Below are positions 22,145-31,227 of a DNA stretch of 64,000 bases, piece by piece. The notes beneath the pieces were generated by a model. It searched no databases, was not told the origin of the DNA, and was given only the letters and a program-made list of their open reading frames with translations. This DNA comes from Emiliania huxleyi CCMP1516 (lineage: Eukaryota; Haptophyta; Isochrysidales; Noelaerhabdaceae): assembly GCF_000372725.1 (NCBI RefSeq), contig NW_005201113.1, forward strand, positions 92,638 to 156,637, written 5' to 3'. The position numbers and the translations under genes were made by a program. Numbering within the stretch: position 1 is the stretch's first letter; every line of letters starts with the position of its first letter.

Positions 22145-22255
22145 TCGTCGTGTGTAAATAAATAAAAAACATTTCTACTGTGGGTAAAAAGGAACAGCAG
22201 GGTCCGCCCGCCCCCGGGCGTGCGATCGCTTTGTGCAGGGTTCTTTGTCGTGTCG
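22145..22255 (+). repeat. Dispersed repeat R3 (second copy at 41815-41930)
   Basis: Both copies have an AAATAAATAAA run, TCTACTGTG, GGTAAAAAGGAACAG, a GCGATC and TTTGTGCAGGGTTCTTTGT in the same order and orientation. Confidence 0.8.
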
Positions 22256-22795
22256 AGCGTGTGCGGGCGCACACCTCGTAATTTTTGCGGTTCATCTCCC
22301 CCCGCCTGTGGCCTGTGGCGCCATCTCTGTACGTACACTTTATAGCACTAAAGCTCTATTGGTATTTGGTTTACGCTCGCGGGGAGTCTCGGGAGACGAC
22401 CGGCAACGGCAACCGGAAAACTCCGCGCCGGCCGCCGCGAGACCGAGAGCCCCGAGAGCTCCGGCGAGAGGGGAGAGGCGACTGAGAGGAGGGGGCTGCG
22501 CCTGCGGGGCAGATACGAGATAGCCAGGAGATAGCCCCAGGGCGTAGGGGCTTGTCCCTTGATCCCCTTGAAGTAGAGTGTTGTACTCTCGCGCCTCTCA
22601 AGGACAACGTACAAAATAAGACAGTACTCTCCACGAGCCGTTCGCGACTCTCCAGATCCCCCCGTCGGTACTAGGAGCTACTAGAGGACATACATCAGTA
22701 TCGCCCAAGCCCATGCGCCATGCACCGTCCACCGAAGGTCTCTACTTTATAATCACCGCGTAATATCTAATCAGCAAGAACCCGGGGGCGGGGAG
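22256..22795. other. No gene recognised
   Basis: Mixed-composition spacer; frames are short or overlap without conserved motifs. Confidence 0.5.
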
Positions 22796-23521
22796 TCATA
22801 TGCTCTTCCGCCTGTCCTCGAGGTCAAGCTCGAGCTGCACCGCCGCCATGCGGCCGACCAGCTGCTCGACCACGTCGCACCACGCCTCGAGGTCCTCGAG
22901 CATCTCGAGCTGGGTGGGCGCCAGGCGAGGGAACTCCTGAGGCACCGCGCGCAGCGCGAGCGACATCGAGTTTTGGCTGAGCCAGCCGTTGAACGGCTGC
23001 AGCGTCGCCGCGTACCCCCTCTCCACCTAGATCGAGGTACAGCCGCTCGTCAGAGCCCGTCCTTTGAGCACCGCGTCGCCGCATATCCCCCCCCCCCCCC
23101 CCCTTCCACACCAGCTCCTTGAGCGAGACGTCCCCCGTCGGACTGCCTGCAGGGGGGTGCGGTGGTGGTGGTGGTGGTGGTGGTGGTGGTGGTGGACAAG
23201 CGATCGCCAATTCCCCCCATCAAGCACCGACCAAATTGTGTCATAGAAGCTCTTCTTCGTCTTGGGGAAGGCAAAGTCGAGCACGTTGTTCTCCACGACG
23301 TGAATCGCATACGCGTTTGCAATTCTCCCGACAATGTCGCGGTATATGCCAGCGGTGATGGAGATGCGCTCGAACACGGGTGCAAGGCATTGGTACGGGA
23401 ACTGAAGTCCGGCTTGTACACCGGACTGGACGGCGCACTGCCGGACTTCACCAGAGCCTCCACTCTGCTCTGCTGCCTCCAAAGTGCGCTTCTTCGAAGC
23501 AGAAATCTTCCTTACCATCAA
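22796..23521 (-). CDS. Hypothetical protein, three or more exons
   Basis: The first exon (from 23521, Met-Met or 23518) reads MMVRKISASKKRTLEAAEQ, followed by LAPVFERISITAGIYRDIVG and KTKKSFYDTIWS. A short middle exon near 23112-23146 gives SPTGDVSLKEL. The last exon (22796-23026) gives VERGYAATLQPFNGWLSQNS and an acidic helical end with DVVEQLVGRMAAVQLELD. Intron 23027-23111 is GT-AG, in phase, and contains a second copy of the exon edge (TATGCGGCGACGC). The first intron contains a (CAC)n run which would read as a His tract if it were mistaken for coding. The amino-acid composition is that of a folded helical protein. I do not recognise the family. Confidence 0.5.
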
Positions 23522-23781
23522 CGCATCGATCTGGTAGTTGGGTCAGTTGTTGTGGTATCGAACCCCGTCTGGGTGCTGTACCTACTATAAGAATGGGGGC
23601 ATCAATTTGATTCCTAGAGGCGAGAATGTGATGTGTTATGATGGCGACTTACTTCCTCCTCTGTGTTATATGGGTTAATGAAGTGAGCGAATATAGTGTA
23701 TATTTGGGCGCCTTGTAGTTGGGTAGCTTAAAGAGAGACGGGGGGGGGGGGTTCCGCAGCAGCGGAGGAACGACACAGCTC

Positions 23782-23937
23782 ATGGCGCCCAAGCGCGGGC
23801 CGCCCAACCGGGCCAACCAACAGCAGAAGTACGACCGCTCGCAGGGGCAGGCCATGGGGCAGGCCCGCCGCGAGGCGCGCAAGGCCGCAAAGACCGGCGA
23901 GGGCTCCTCGAGCGCCCACAGCGCCCAGGGGCCATAG
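23782..23937 (+). CDS. Small basic protein of about 51 residues
   Basis: ATG at 23782 opens MAPKRGPPNRANQQQKYDRS, continuing into QARREARKAAKTGEG and ending at 23937. The frame is open upstream to 23719 through a G-run, but the upstream residues are low-complexity Gly. High Gln/Arg/Lys content suggests a nucleic-acid-binding or disordered protein; no family recognised. It could be an exon. Confidence 0.35.
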   Translation: MAPKRGPPNRANQQQKYDRSQGQAMGQARREARKAAKTGEGSSSAHSAQGP

Positions 23938-24247
23938 AGGGAGAGCGCCCATCCCCTCGACAGAGGAGGAAGGGAGCAGAAAAGGGGGAGGGCTTGCTAT
24001 CTACGTCCCGAGTCGGGCGCATGTACAGTTTCGAGTTGTGCGAGAGGATCCGCGCCTTGGGAAAGCGTGTGGTACACTTGTCACTATTGTACGTTATCTC
24101 CAAGAGACCAGCATGGGGCGCCTTTCTCGCCATTGCCGTCACTGCTGCCCCTAGCGAAGGAGAAGAAGCATACCTCCGCCGAGACTACTCACCATCATCG
24201 GAACCTCGGCGGACACGCCTGAGGTCCACAACGCACTTCATCTACAC

Positions 24248-24601
24248 ATGTGGAACCAAATAATAGTCTCCTTCTACGAAGAAGAAGACATCAAACCCGA
24301 ACAAACCTGGAAGGCGTTCTTGAACCTATTAGTGAGAAACATGCAAGCGTACTCGGGGGAGGCCAGAACTAGGCTCCGACGAATAAGACGCAAGAGCGAC
24401 CGAGTCAGCGATTCGACCATGAAAGAAATAAGCGAACCCATGGGGACGATTGATTACTACGGCAGACTACGACTGAGCAGGCGAGTGAATGAAGAACTAA
24501 GGAGAGTGGGACTCGACCACCTCACCACAGAAGAGGCGACGACTCACGCACGAGAGATCAAGTTTGTCAAGGCCTCACAAGCTAGCACAACAAACACCTA
24601 A
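24248..24601 (+). CDS. Unknown ORF in the low-GC island
   Basis: A 117-residue frame starting MWNQIIVSFYEEEDI, with a charged helical body (TRLRRIRRKSDRVSDSTMKE; LRLSRRVNEELRRVGLDHL). A/T-ending codons are frequent, unlike adjacent host genes. No catalytic motif is visible. It may be a remnant of a mobile or viral gene, or an exon with a partner at 25034-25199. Function unknown. Confidence 0.35.
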   Translation: MWNQIIVSFYEEEDIKPEQTWKAFLNLLVRNMQAYSGEARTRLRRIRRKSDRVSDSTMKEISEPMGTIDYYGRLRLSRRVNEELRRVGLDHLTTEEATTHAREIKFVKASQASTTNT

Positions 24602-25033
24602 AGACTTAAAGGCATCACACTACAAGGAACGCGGCTGAGCTGACTCCCTGTAGGGGGCGCCTCGGTGAACCAGGGACTAGGATCTCGCGCAGACGACACA
24701 GGGCGTGCTGCGCCCCGCGCGATCCCTGGCGCAGAGGAGGCTGAGCCGCCGAACTTAGGATGCCTGCAAAGGCTGGCGAAAGCCAGCGAGACACGCCCAC
24801 AACTCATATCCACTACAACAAGCCATTATGCCCCATTAGGCCCCACCACCCCACCCCTAGGCAATGTAGCGCACATGTCTAGTCCGGAGAGGACGGGGGG
24901 GGGGGGGGGGTAGGGGATAGCACTGTGCCGAGTATTTTGGATTAAAGCAATTTTTTTTAAAGAGAGACGGGAGAACGTGCGGTGTAGATTGTGTCACTAA
25001 TATAACAAAATCCCCTCCCCCCAATTTGACACC

Positions 25034-25199
25034 ACAGTGGCGGAAGGTGAATTATGACGGGGTCGGTTTCTCGAGACACTCCCTAAGCGAACTTGAAGAG
25101 CTTGACGCTGAGAGGGCGTTTTTGGTTGACAGACTAACAGATGAGTTTGTGCTATCGCGGGAAGAGATGAGTGAGGTTGCTGATGCTCTTGGCGTGTAG
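25034..25199 (+). CDS. Probable 3' exon of an unknown gene
   Basis: A pyrimidine tract and the acceptor CACCACAG (ending 25046) precede an open frame reading WRKVNYDGVGFSRHSLSELE, then acidic helical sequence to a stop at 25197-25199. There is no ATG in a suitable position, so it reads as a terminal exon. The upstream exon is not identified. Confidence 0.3.
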
Positions 25200-25239
25200 G
25201 ACAAGAGTTTTTTTTGAGTCATACAAGAAAGGCACAAGA

Positions 25240-25908
25240 ATGCTTCGTGACATTCTGTCACACATCGTACTCTTCGTATGCTTTCTAATCTTGTGTCTAG
25301 TTGTTGATGCGAATGCCGCGAGCGGCACTGGAAGAGCGGTTCGCTTTCAACAATGTTTGCTTATAGCGTTTGCTTCATACGTATGTTTTTGGATTGCGGC
25401 TAGAGCTTTACTGCTTTACTTTGGTCTTGGTTCATCTGTTGCGTTTCCACCTAAGTTGCCTTTTGAAGAGGTGTTATCCGCTCCAAAGCCGGCGATGGTG
25501 CCAGCGACACCAGCGATGCCGGCGATGCAAGCGATGCAAGCACCACCGGCGATGCCTCCGGCAGCAATGTTGCAGATGCCGGCGGCGATGCCAGCAACAC
25601 AGGGACCACCGATGCAACCGGCGGCAATGCATCCACTGCTCCAGCCGCAACAAATGCAACCGATGAAGCCTGAAAGTAATTTCCAGGGGCTCTTTAAAAT
25701 GACAAAACAAAAGAAACCAAAAGCGTTGGCGAAGACAAACGGCCAAGTCCACTTTTGCCGGAAGGGACAAGGCGGCTACGAATGGGGCGTCGACAAAAAT
25801 GGTCTCCCTTGCGCTAAACCAGGCCCCAAAGGCCTAGTCGGTAAAAAAAACAGCAAGAAGAAGGCCAGGAAAAAGAAGCAATACAAGAAAATGAGAAGCA
25901 GCGATTAG
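25240..25908 (+). CDS. Two-helix membrane protein with a Met/Pro/Ala repeat region and a basic tail
   Basis: From ATG 25240: a first hydrophobic helix (ILSHIVLFVCFLILCLVVDA) and a second (CLLIAFASYVCFWIAARALL). An 80-residue region of PAM/PAMQAM-type repeats follows, then a Cys-containing segment (NGQVHFCRKGQGGYEWGVDK) and a strongly basic tail (KKNSKKKARKKKQYKKMRSSD region). Codon use is AT-leaning. The frame opens at 25171, so an N-terminal extension is possible. I do not recognise a family; the combination of paired membrane helices, a collagen-like low-complexity repeat and a Lys-rich tail is often seen in proteins of large DNA viruses and virus-like mobile elements, but that is only a hint. 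Confidence 0.55.
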   Translation: MLRDILSHIVLFVCFLILCLVVDANAASGTGRAVRFQQCLLIAFASYVCFWIAARALLLYFGLGSSVAFPPKLPFEEVLSAPKPAMVPATPAMPAMQAMQAPPAMPPAAMLQMPAAMPATQGPPMQPAAMHPLLQPQQMQPMKPESNFQGLFKMTKQKKPKALAKTNGQVHFCRKGQGGYEWGVDKNGLPCAKPGPKGLVGKKNSKKKARKKKQYKKMRSSD

Positions 25909-26106
25909 GCAGGGCTCACGCTCTAACGTCACGCACCACTCTCGCTCTTCTCTGCTACCTCGACACATTCCCGCGCCGCCTTGAAATGTAGCTTGCACAC
26001 ATGCTTCTTTGGTGCATGCGTAAATTAATATGGCAATAATACCATATTATTCCCATATTAATATCATATTATCTGAGAGAAAATGTCATATTTTCTGAGA
26101 AAAAAC

Positions 26107-26493
26107 TCATATTATCTGTAAAAATAATATAATATTACAAAAACTTAGTAAAAGTTCGCCGCCACCAATGTTCGTGAAGAGGAGCGCCGTGCTGGGAGGT
26201 TTGGAGCCAGCAGGGGAGTATCCATCCTTGCATGCAGCGGTCGTGGTCGGGGTGAGCTCAGACGACCCGACGAAGCAGATCCACACGGTGGGGGTTCCGA
26301 TGGGGGGGGCGTAGCTTGCGATTTCCTTTCCCGCGTAGTATCCGACTCCTGGAGTCACAAGGGAGTCGGGACTGCTACCTCCGAGCAGTGTGGCAAACTC
26401 CGTGCCGCGTGCGGTCGGCCGCTCGCTCTCGGCAGTGCCCGCTGTGCCAGCAGCCTGCGTTGGGTGGCCGTGGGCGACCGCGGCGAGAACCAA
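26107..26493 (-). CDS. Secreted or membrane-anchored small hypothetical protein
   Basis: The frame begins MVLAAVAHGHPTQAAGTAG; with the codons just upstream (RPELYATAL) the N-terminus forms a signal-peptide-like hydrophobic stretch. The middle holds GVGYYAGKEIASYAPP and VWICFVGSSELTPTT, and the end is hydrophobic (LLLSFCNIILFLQII), possibly a membrane anchor. The start is placed where the fold-back element at 26503-26882 begins, so the element may have displaced or supplied the true start. The last 25 codons are AT-rich. Confidence 0.4.
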   Translation of the reverse strand: MVLAAVAHGHPTQAAGTAGTAESERPTARGTEFATLLGGSSPDSLVTPGVGYYAGKEIASYAPPIGTPTVWICFVGSSELTPTTTAACKDGYSPAGSKPPSTALLFTNIGGGELLLSFCNIILFLQII

Positions 26494-26502
26494 CGCAGTC
26501 GC

Positions 26503-26882
26503 GTACAGTTCCGGACGGGCATTAAGAACGCACAGGTTCTTCGCCCAGCCTCAGGTTCTTAGCTAAGTCGGCGGTCCGTCGGGGGCCGAGCCTCAGGTTC
26601 TTAACCGGGTGGATGGTTTTTTAAACCGTTTCGGCTTCGATTAAAAATCAATAAATGGGTCTTAAAACAGTTTGGAAGTTTGGAACAGTAAGTTCGCGCA
26701 TGGCGTGACAAGAGAGTCATTCGCTGCCGTGAGCTGCCCCTGCGGCTGCGGCCGCGGGGGCAGGGGCGCCGGCTGCAGGCGTTGGCCCAGCCTCAGGTTC
26801 TTAGGGAGTTCTTAGGGATCCGGCCGAAATATGAGCCTCAGGTTCTTAACGTTAGAGGTTCTTAATGCCCGTCCGGAACTGT
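26503..26882. mobile_element. Fold-back/MITE-like element with perfect 28-bp terminal inverted repeats
   Basis: The 28 bases at 26503-26530 (opening CGTACAGTTCCGGACGGGC) recur as an exact reverse complement at 26855-26882. Inside are four or more copies of CCTCAGGTTCTTA and an AT-rich core with no coding frame. No target-site duplication is obvious at the outer edges. Non-autonomous element is the simplest reading. Confidence 0.7.
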
Positions 26883-27157
26883 ACGGCATCATCAACAACG
26901 GGCTGTCTGGGGATTCGTTTCGCGTTCTGACTTCAGTCAGGAAACCCGGGGTCTCTGGCGGGTGGGCCGGTGGAGATTTTGTTTCCTGTCGTTAGACTTG
27001 GTTGATGGGAAGGCGAAACACAGTCCGACCAAGGCCGAGCGTTTTTGATCTCTCTCTCGGTGAGTGGGCGCCCGCCCGCCCGCCGCCTCTGACCCTCTGA
27101 GGGCCGACTGCGGGTGCGAGACCCTTCGGTCGTCAGTGTCCTATCGCGCGAAGTGCA
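26883..27157. other. No gene recognised
   Basis: Spacer between the fold-back element and the 3' end of the PAN-domain gene. Confidence 0.5.
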
Positions 27158-29104
27158 TCACTGCTGGCAGCTCGTGGCAGCGCTGCGCAGCACGCAGACC
27201 GTGCGGCGCGGCGTCGAGCTTCGCACGGAGGCGGGGTCCGCCAGGTCGAGGTAAGCATCCGGTGGCCACACGCGAAGCGCATGGAGCTCTGATTCGAGAC
27301 TCCACGGCAGCTGCAGGGCCGCGACGGCCGCGTGCTGCGCTGGACTCATCCAGGCGCTCAGCGAACGCAGCGCGGGCAGCGTCGCATTGCACTCGCCGCA
27401 GGGATGCAACACGCCCCACACCGGGATGCGACGCGCGTCTCGCGGACGCGTGCGGATGTCGTCGAACCAGGCGTCGCCACGGGCGACCACTCTGTCACCC
27501 TCGCCAGCAGGCAGCTCGAAAAAGGCGCGCTCCCCTCGCGAGCCCTCGGAGGCCTCGATGGCATGCACGGGCGGCAGGAGCGCCGTCGGAGCAAGCACGA
27601 CGGCGAGCGGCGCCGTGTCGAGAGCCGAGTCCGATGACTGCGCGCGGAAGAATGCCCAGCGCAGAGGGCGAACGAGGTGCTGCAAGTTACCGCCCCCCTT
27701 GGGCTCTTCGGCGTCGTAGACGATGAAGCCATCGAGCTCGTTTGGCGACCTGCCGTGTGGCAGCGAGAGGGCATCACATCATACTACGTATGTGTATGTC
27801 TCTCTCCCCCCCCCCCACAACCTGTAATTTGCGGTCCTCGTCTCGCCGGCGTCGACGTCGTCGCTCGCCCTCCTCTCCCGCCCCGCACTCGGCCTCGCCA
27901 GCGACCGCTGTGTCCACGAGTCGCACGAACCGGGGCATCCCTGCAGCTTCCACCACATGTCGAGGCTCGGCGACCCGTGCACGGCGGCGTGGGTGTTGGG
28001 CCGCCAGACGTAGGTGGTGTTGCCGCCGTAGCAGCCGTGGGCGAGCGACTGGTAGGGAGTGGAGTAGAACGTCACGTGCTGCCGCTTCGCGCCGCGGCAT
28101 GGCGGGTCGCACCCTCCCATCTGGTTGCCCTGGAAGCCGGCGGTCAGCAGTTCGCGCCGTTCGAGATCTCGGCTCGGCGTCGCTTCAAACTGCAGGTCCA
28201 AGAGGGCCACCGCTGCGCAAGTGGCGGCCTCGGCGCTCAGCCGCCACGCCGAGGCCGCCGCCAGGTCGCGCACGGGGCGTGGCAGGCCGCGCCACTCAGC
28301 GGACGCGAGCAGCTCTGACCGCCGGAACTTTGAATCGTGAGTACCGAACCACCGATCCATGTATCTGTCGCGGCACTTGGCAGCGGGCGGCTGGACGCGC
28401 GCCGCACGCATCGCCCGGGCAAGCTGGGGGCCGTCCTGGCCCGAGAGCAGACGGACGAGCACCTCATGCGTGGGAGTGCTCACGTACTGGAAGGGGTCGC
28501 CCAAGAGCGCGGCGACGCTCCCGCCAAAGCCCAGGCCTTGCCCGTCCCACGGGCCGTTGCCCGTGTACATTGGCACGTTGTGCCGAGGGACCGCCATGCC
28601 AGAGGGAAGCGTCGGCCATGCGCACCTCATCTTCTCCGACGTGAAGCATTGCTCGGCGCCGCGCGTGCTAAAGTCGGCGCGCGGCGTGAGGCGCACGCAT
28701 CCTGCCGCGCCTCGCGGAGGAGCGAACGCTTCGGCTCCCGCCACGCCTCGCGGGATAGGCGGGAGGGCAGCCGGCGGAGGAGGGAGCGCCTCTGCTGGTC
28801 GCGGAGCAGGCTCGCAGCCCCGTTGCGCGCCGTCGGGCTTGGCGAAGCACACGCTGGAGCCCGCGTGCGAGGCCGGGACTGTGTGCGTCACCTTCTGCGA
28901 GTGGATTTCGCACATCGTGTAGCGTCTCCCGACCGTCTGGAACTCAAAGGCCGTGCACGCACAATCGCTGAGGCAGATGGCTCGGCACGACGCCAGCGTC
29001 TCGCTCCACACCTTGCGGTACATGCCTGTACCTCCTCCGGCTGTGCGGCACAGTCCCAAAGAGCGGCCTCCCGGCGCGACCCACGCAACCTCGGCCAGCG
29101 GCAT
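27158..29104 (-). CDS. Secreted PAN/apple-like domain protein A, proline-rich linker plus large C-terminal domain
   Basis: Exon 1 (27906-29104) begins with a PAN/apple-like module: cysteines in CRAICLSDCACTAFEFQ, the closing MCEIHSQKVTHTV, and CFAKP. A Pro/Ala-rich linker follows (about residues 100-125). Then comes a 300-residue domain with VRLTPRADFSTRGAEQCF and the Cys pattern MGGCDPPC...HGCYGG...GCPGSCDSW. Exon 2 (27158-27749) continues SPNELDGFIVYDAEEPK and ends near VWGVLHPCGECNATLP. Intron 27750-27905 is GT-AG and in phase, with GTCGC..NCGAG duplicated at both edges. PAN modules bind proteins or carbohydrates, so a cell-surface or matrix role is likely. A signal peptide is not in this frame; an upstream exon is probable. 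It shares architecture with the genes at 31228 and 33455. Confidence 0.65.
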
Positions 29105-29794
29105 TCCCGGGGGGACTTGCTCTCACATTTTACAACCCTGTGAACGTTTTTCTCTGCAAGCCGCCGTTCACGAAAACGCACAACCCCGGCCCGCCGTTCA
29201 CACAAAAACACAACCCCGGCCCCGTTCACGGCGTCATTCCACACTCCAACGTCGCGCTGCAGCCGCACCGTAGTCGACGAAGAACAAAAAAGAAGAACAC
29301 AAGAAGGCGTGACAGGTGTGCGAGAGAGAGATTTTTGAGAGAGAGAGATTTTTAGCAATACCAAACAAATCTAACACTCACACGTCATTTGGGGCCTGGA
29401 GCCCTGTTCACGCGCGCGCGAGACGTGTTTGTTGTTGAGATTTTTCCCCACAGTGATTTGGGCTCGGCAGCTTGTCAGCCCTCAGCCGAAGCTACGAATG
29501 ATCTCAAGACCGCAGTCTGAGCACAGTCCACACAAGACATTCTCAGTCTTCAAGACTCAACACGCCAGACGCACACTGCGCGAGTATGCAAGCAAGCCTC
29601 GAGATGCAAGCCCGCCACACCGGGCCACACCGCCATCCCGGACCCATCCGACCGACATGACGGTGGCAGCGCGAGCGAGACGCGGCGGTGGGACGGCACG
29701 GTCCACGCACCGCCATACAAGGGCGTGGAAACTAGATCTCGGGTCTCAGCGCCCCTCCCCGTACGCCTCCGTACGGACCCCACATCTGTAGCGG
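29105..29794. other. Spacer with a dispersed 24-bp motif
   Basis: At 29335-29365 lies GAGAGATTTTTAGCAATACC followed by AAAC; the same motif recurs at 42672-42696 and 62874-62898. No gene seen. Imperfect repeats of GCCGTTCACRAAAACACAACC occur at 29161-29220. Confidence 0.5.
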
Positions 29795-30600
29795 CTAAAG
29801 CGTCATCGAGACGCGAGTCGCCCGGGAGCTGCGGGCAACCCCTGTACCGTCCGCCCCCCGAAGCCGCGAGGGAGGCGGCGGCGAGGGCGAGGCCGGTGGA
29901 AGCGCAGGGGGCGGCGACGGGGGTAGCACCAGGCACGTCGCAGCTCGGTCAGTATTGGGATCGTAGGTGCCAGCCTCGTCAAAGACGCAGCGGCGCACCG
30001 GACTCTCGTCCGCGATGTCCGTGTAGCACTCGGTAGTCTCCTGGACGAGGCCGTCGGTGGGGTTGTCCTTGTAGGTTTTCGTCGGGTCGCCAGGCAGGCA
30101 CGGGTTTCCGTACAACCAGTTTCACGATTGCGTTGCACGTGCCGCACGGGTCAAAGAAGGCCGCCCCGATGACAAATAGGAGGCAGCGCGTCGAATGCCG
30201 GGGCGACGGGAGAGGCGACGACCGCGGTCTTCACAGAGTCCACGTCGATGTCCAGGAGGGGCCGAGACGTGACAGCGATCGCCTCGCCGTCGGGGAGCTT
30301 CGACACGCCGTCGCCCAGCCCGAAGAAGCCGCTGCCAACCTGCGGCGTCATGCCACTGAGAAGGGAGGTGATGTCGCTCTCGTTAAAGGCGCCCGTGACC
30401 GCACTCTCGATGGTCGAAGCCCGGCCGTCGGTGGGCGTGTTGGGCGAGGCGAACAGGTAGAGGTTGATGCTCTTGTCCTGCACGACGGTCGCCACACGGG
30501 GCGTCGAGGTCCACGAGGCTCGCCACGGCGGTGAAGTTGAAGCGACTGTCGCTGCAGACGCTCCCAATGCTGGGTGTACGAACTCTGTTCACACCGAGCA
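29795..30600 (-). pseudogene. Broken gene for a secreted or membrane protein with a proline-rich tail
   Basis: Reading down the minus strand, good protein sequence switches frame at least twice. SRFNFTAVASLVDLDAP (near 30545) is followed, one frame over, by VATVVQDKSINLYLFASPNT and MTPQVGSGFFGLGDGVSKLP. Another frame gives FVIGAAFFDPCGTCNAIVKL (near 30140), and then YGNPCLPGDPTKTYKDNPTD with Cys pairs and a PPSPPP tail to 29795. No introns fit at the switches (the first leaves no room), so I read this as frame-shifted coding sequence: a pseudogene or sequencing indels. Its Pro-rich tail and Cys pattern resemble the neighbouring PAN genes. Confidence 0.5.
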
Positions 30601-30664
30601 CTGGGAGTGGCTGCGGCTATAGCAGACAGCTTGAGCAGCAACCTTTAGCAACCCCTGAGCCATC

Positions 30665-30740
30665 TCGAGGTTATCTGTCCAGCGTCCACCCATACCGCGT
30701 TGGTGTCCAGTCCGAGCCTGGCTTCACCTTTCTACCTCTC
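30665..30740 (+). repeat. Partial copy of dispersed repeat R1 (3' end only)
   Basis: Matches the end of the copies at 41341-41812 and 63430-63898: GCGTCCACCCATACCGCGTT, GGTGTCCAGTCCGAGCCTGG, then CTTTCTACCT. Confidence 0.85.
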
Positions 30741-30769
30741 TCTCTCTCAGAGTGGTCTCTCCTACCTCG

Positions 30770-30990
30770 CGAGGTTCTCGAGGTGGATATCCTTTGGCCG
30801 CGTTGGGTAGCGAGGATTGGTGTAACCCGAGCCACGGAGGCGTGTTTTCTGACGGCCGACCGTCAGTGCACGGAGTCCCCCTGAGCCCTGGAGCACGCCC
30901 GGAGCAACCCCTCCGGCACCCATGGCGATGGCGCTAAGAAAGAGGTTCCTCTTAGCTCTTTCCGCGCCCCCCCCGCGCAAGGCGCGCGAT
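30770..30990 (+). repeat. Dispersed repeat with inverted partner at 36098-36215 and a second module shared with 12.4 and 32.9 kb
   Basis: 30770-30880 (GAACCTCG..GATATCCTTTGGCCGCG..CACTGACGGTCGGCC type sequence) is the inverse of 36098-36215. 30910-30990 carries GGCGATGGCGCTAAGA and CGCGCAAGGCGCGCG, as at 32870-32985 and, inverted, 12405-12505. Confidence 0.8.
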
Positions 30991-31227
30991 ACACCCTGGA
31001 TTTCCGGCAACTACGCTTCTAACAACAAAACAAAGCTCTCGCTTCTACGGCTATTAACATTGAGCTCGGCTCTCGGGCCACTATGAAGCTCTGGATCTAG
31101 ATCTTCAACTCCCCTCTCTCTACCGAGTATATACTATATTCACCTAGGATTCCTAACAGTGAACCAGGAAATAATGAACCATATTCATCCATTAAGTCGA
31201 CTCGTATGGCTCGCGCGTTATACCGAT

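Larger units (their letters stand above)
24000..26650. other. Lower-GC island with unfamiliar ORFs
   Basis: Base composition drops visibly below the flanks (AT-rich runs at 24940-25010 and 26020-26150), and codon use in the ORFs at 24248 and 25240 favours A/T-ending codons, unlike the neighbouring genes. This suggests DNA of foreign or mobile origin. There are no clear terminal repeats around the whole island. Confidence 0.5.

Noticed and set aside
23160..23195. Polyhistidine (or poly-Gly/Val) tract
   Set aside because: A (CAC/GTG)n run inside an intron of the 22.8-23.5 kb gene; the exons join in phase without it.
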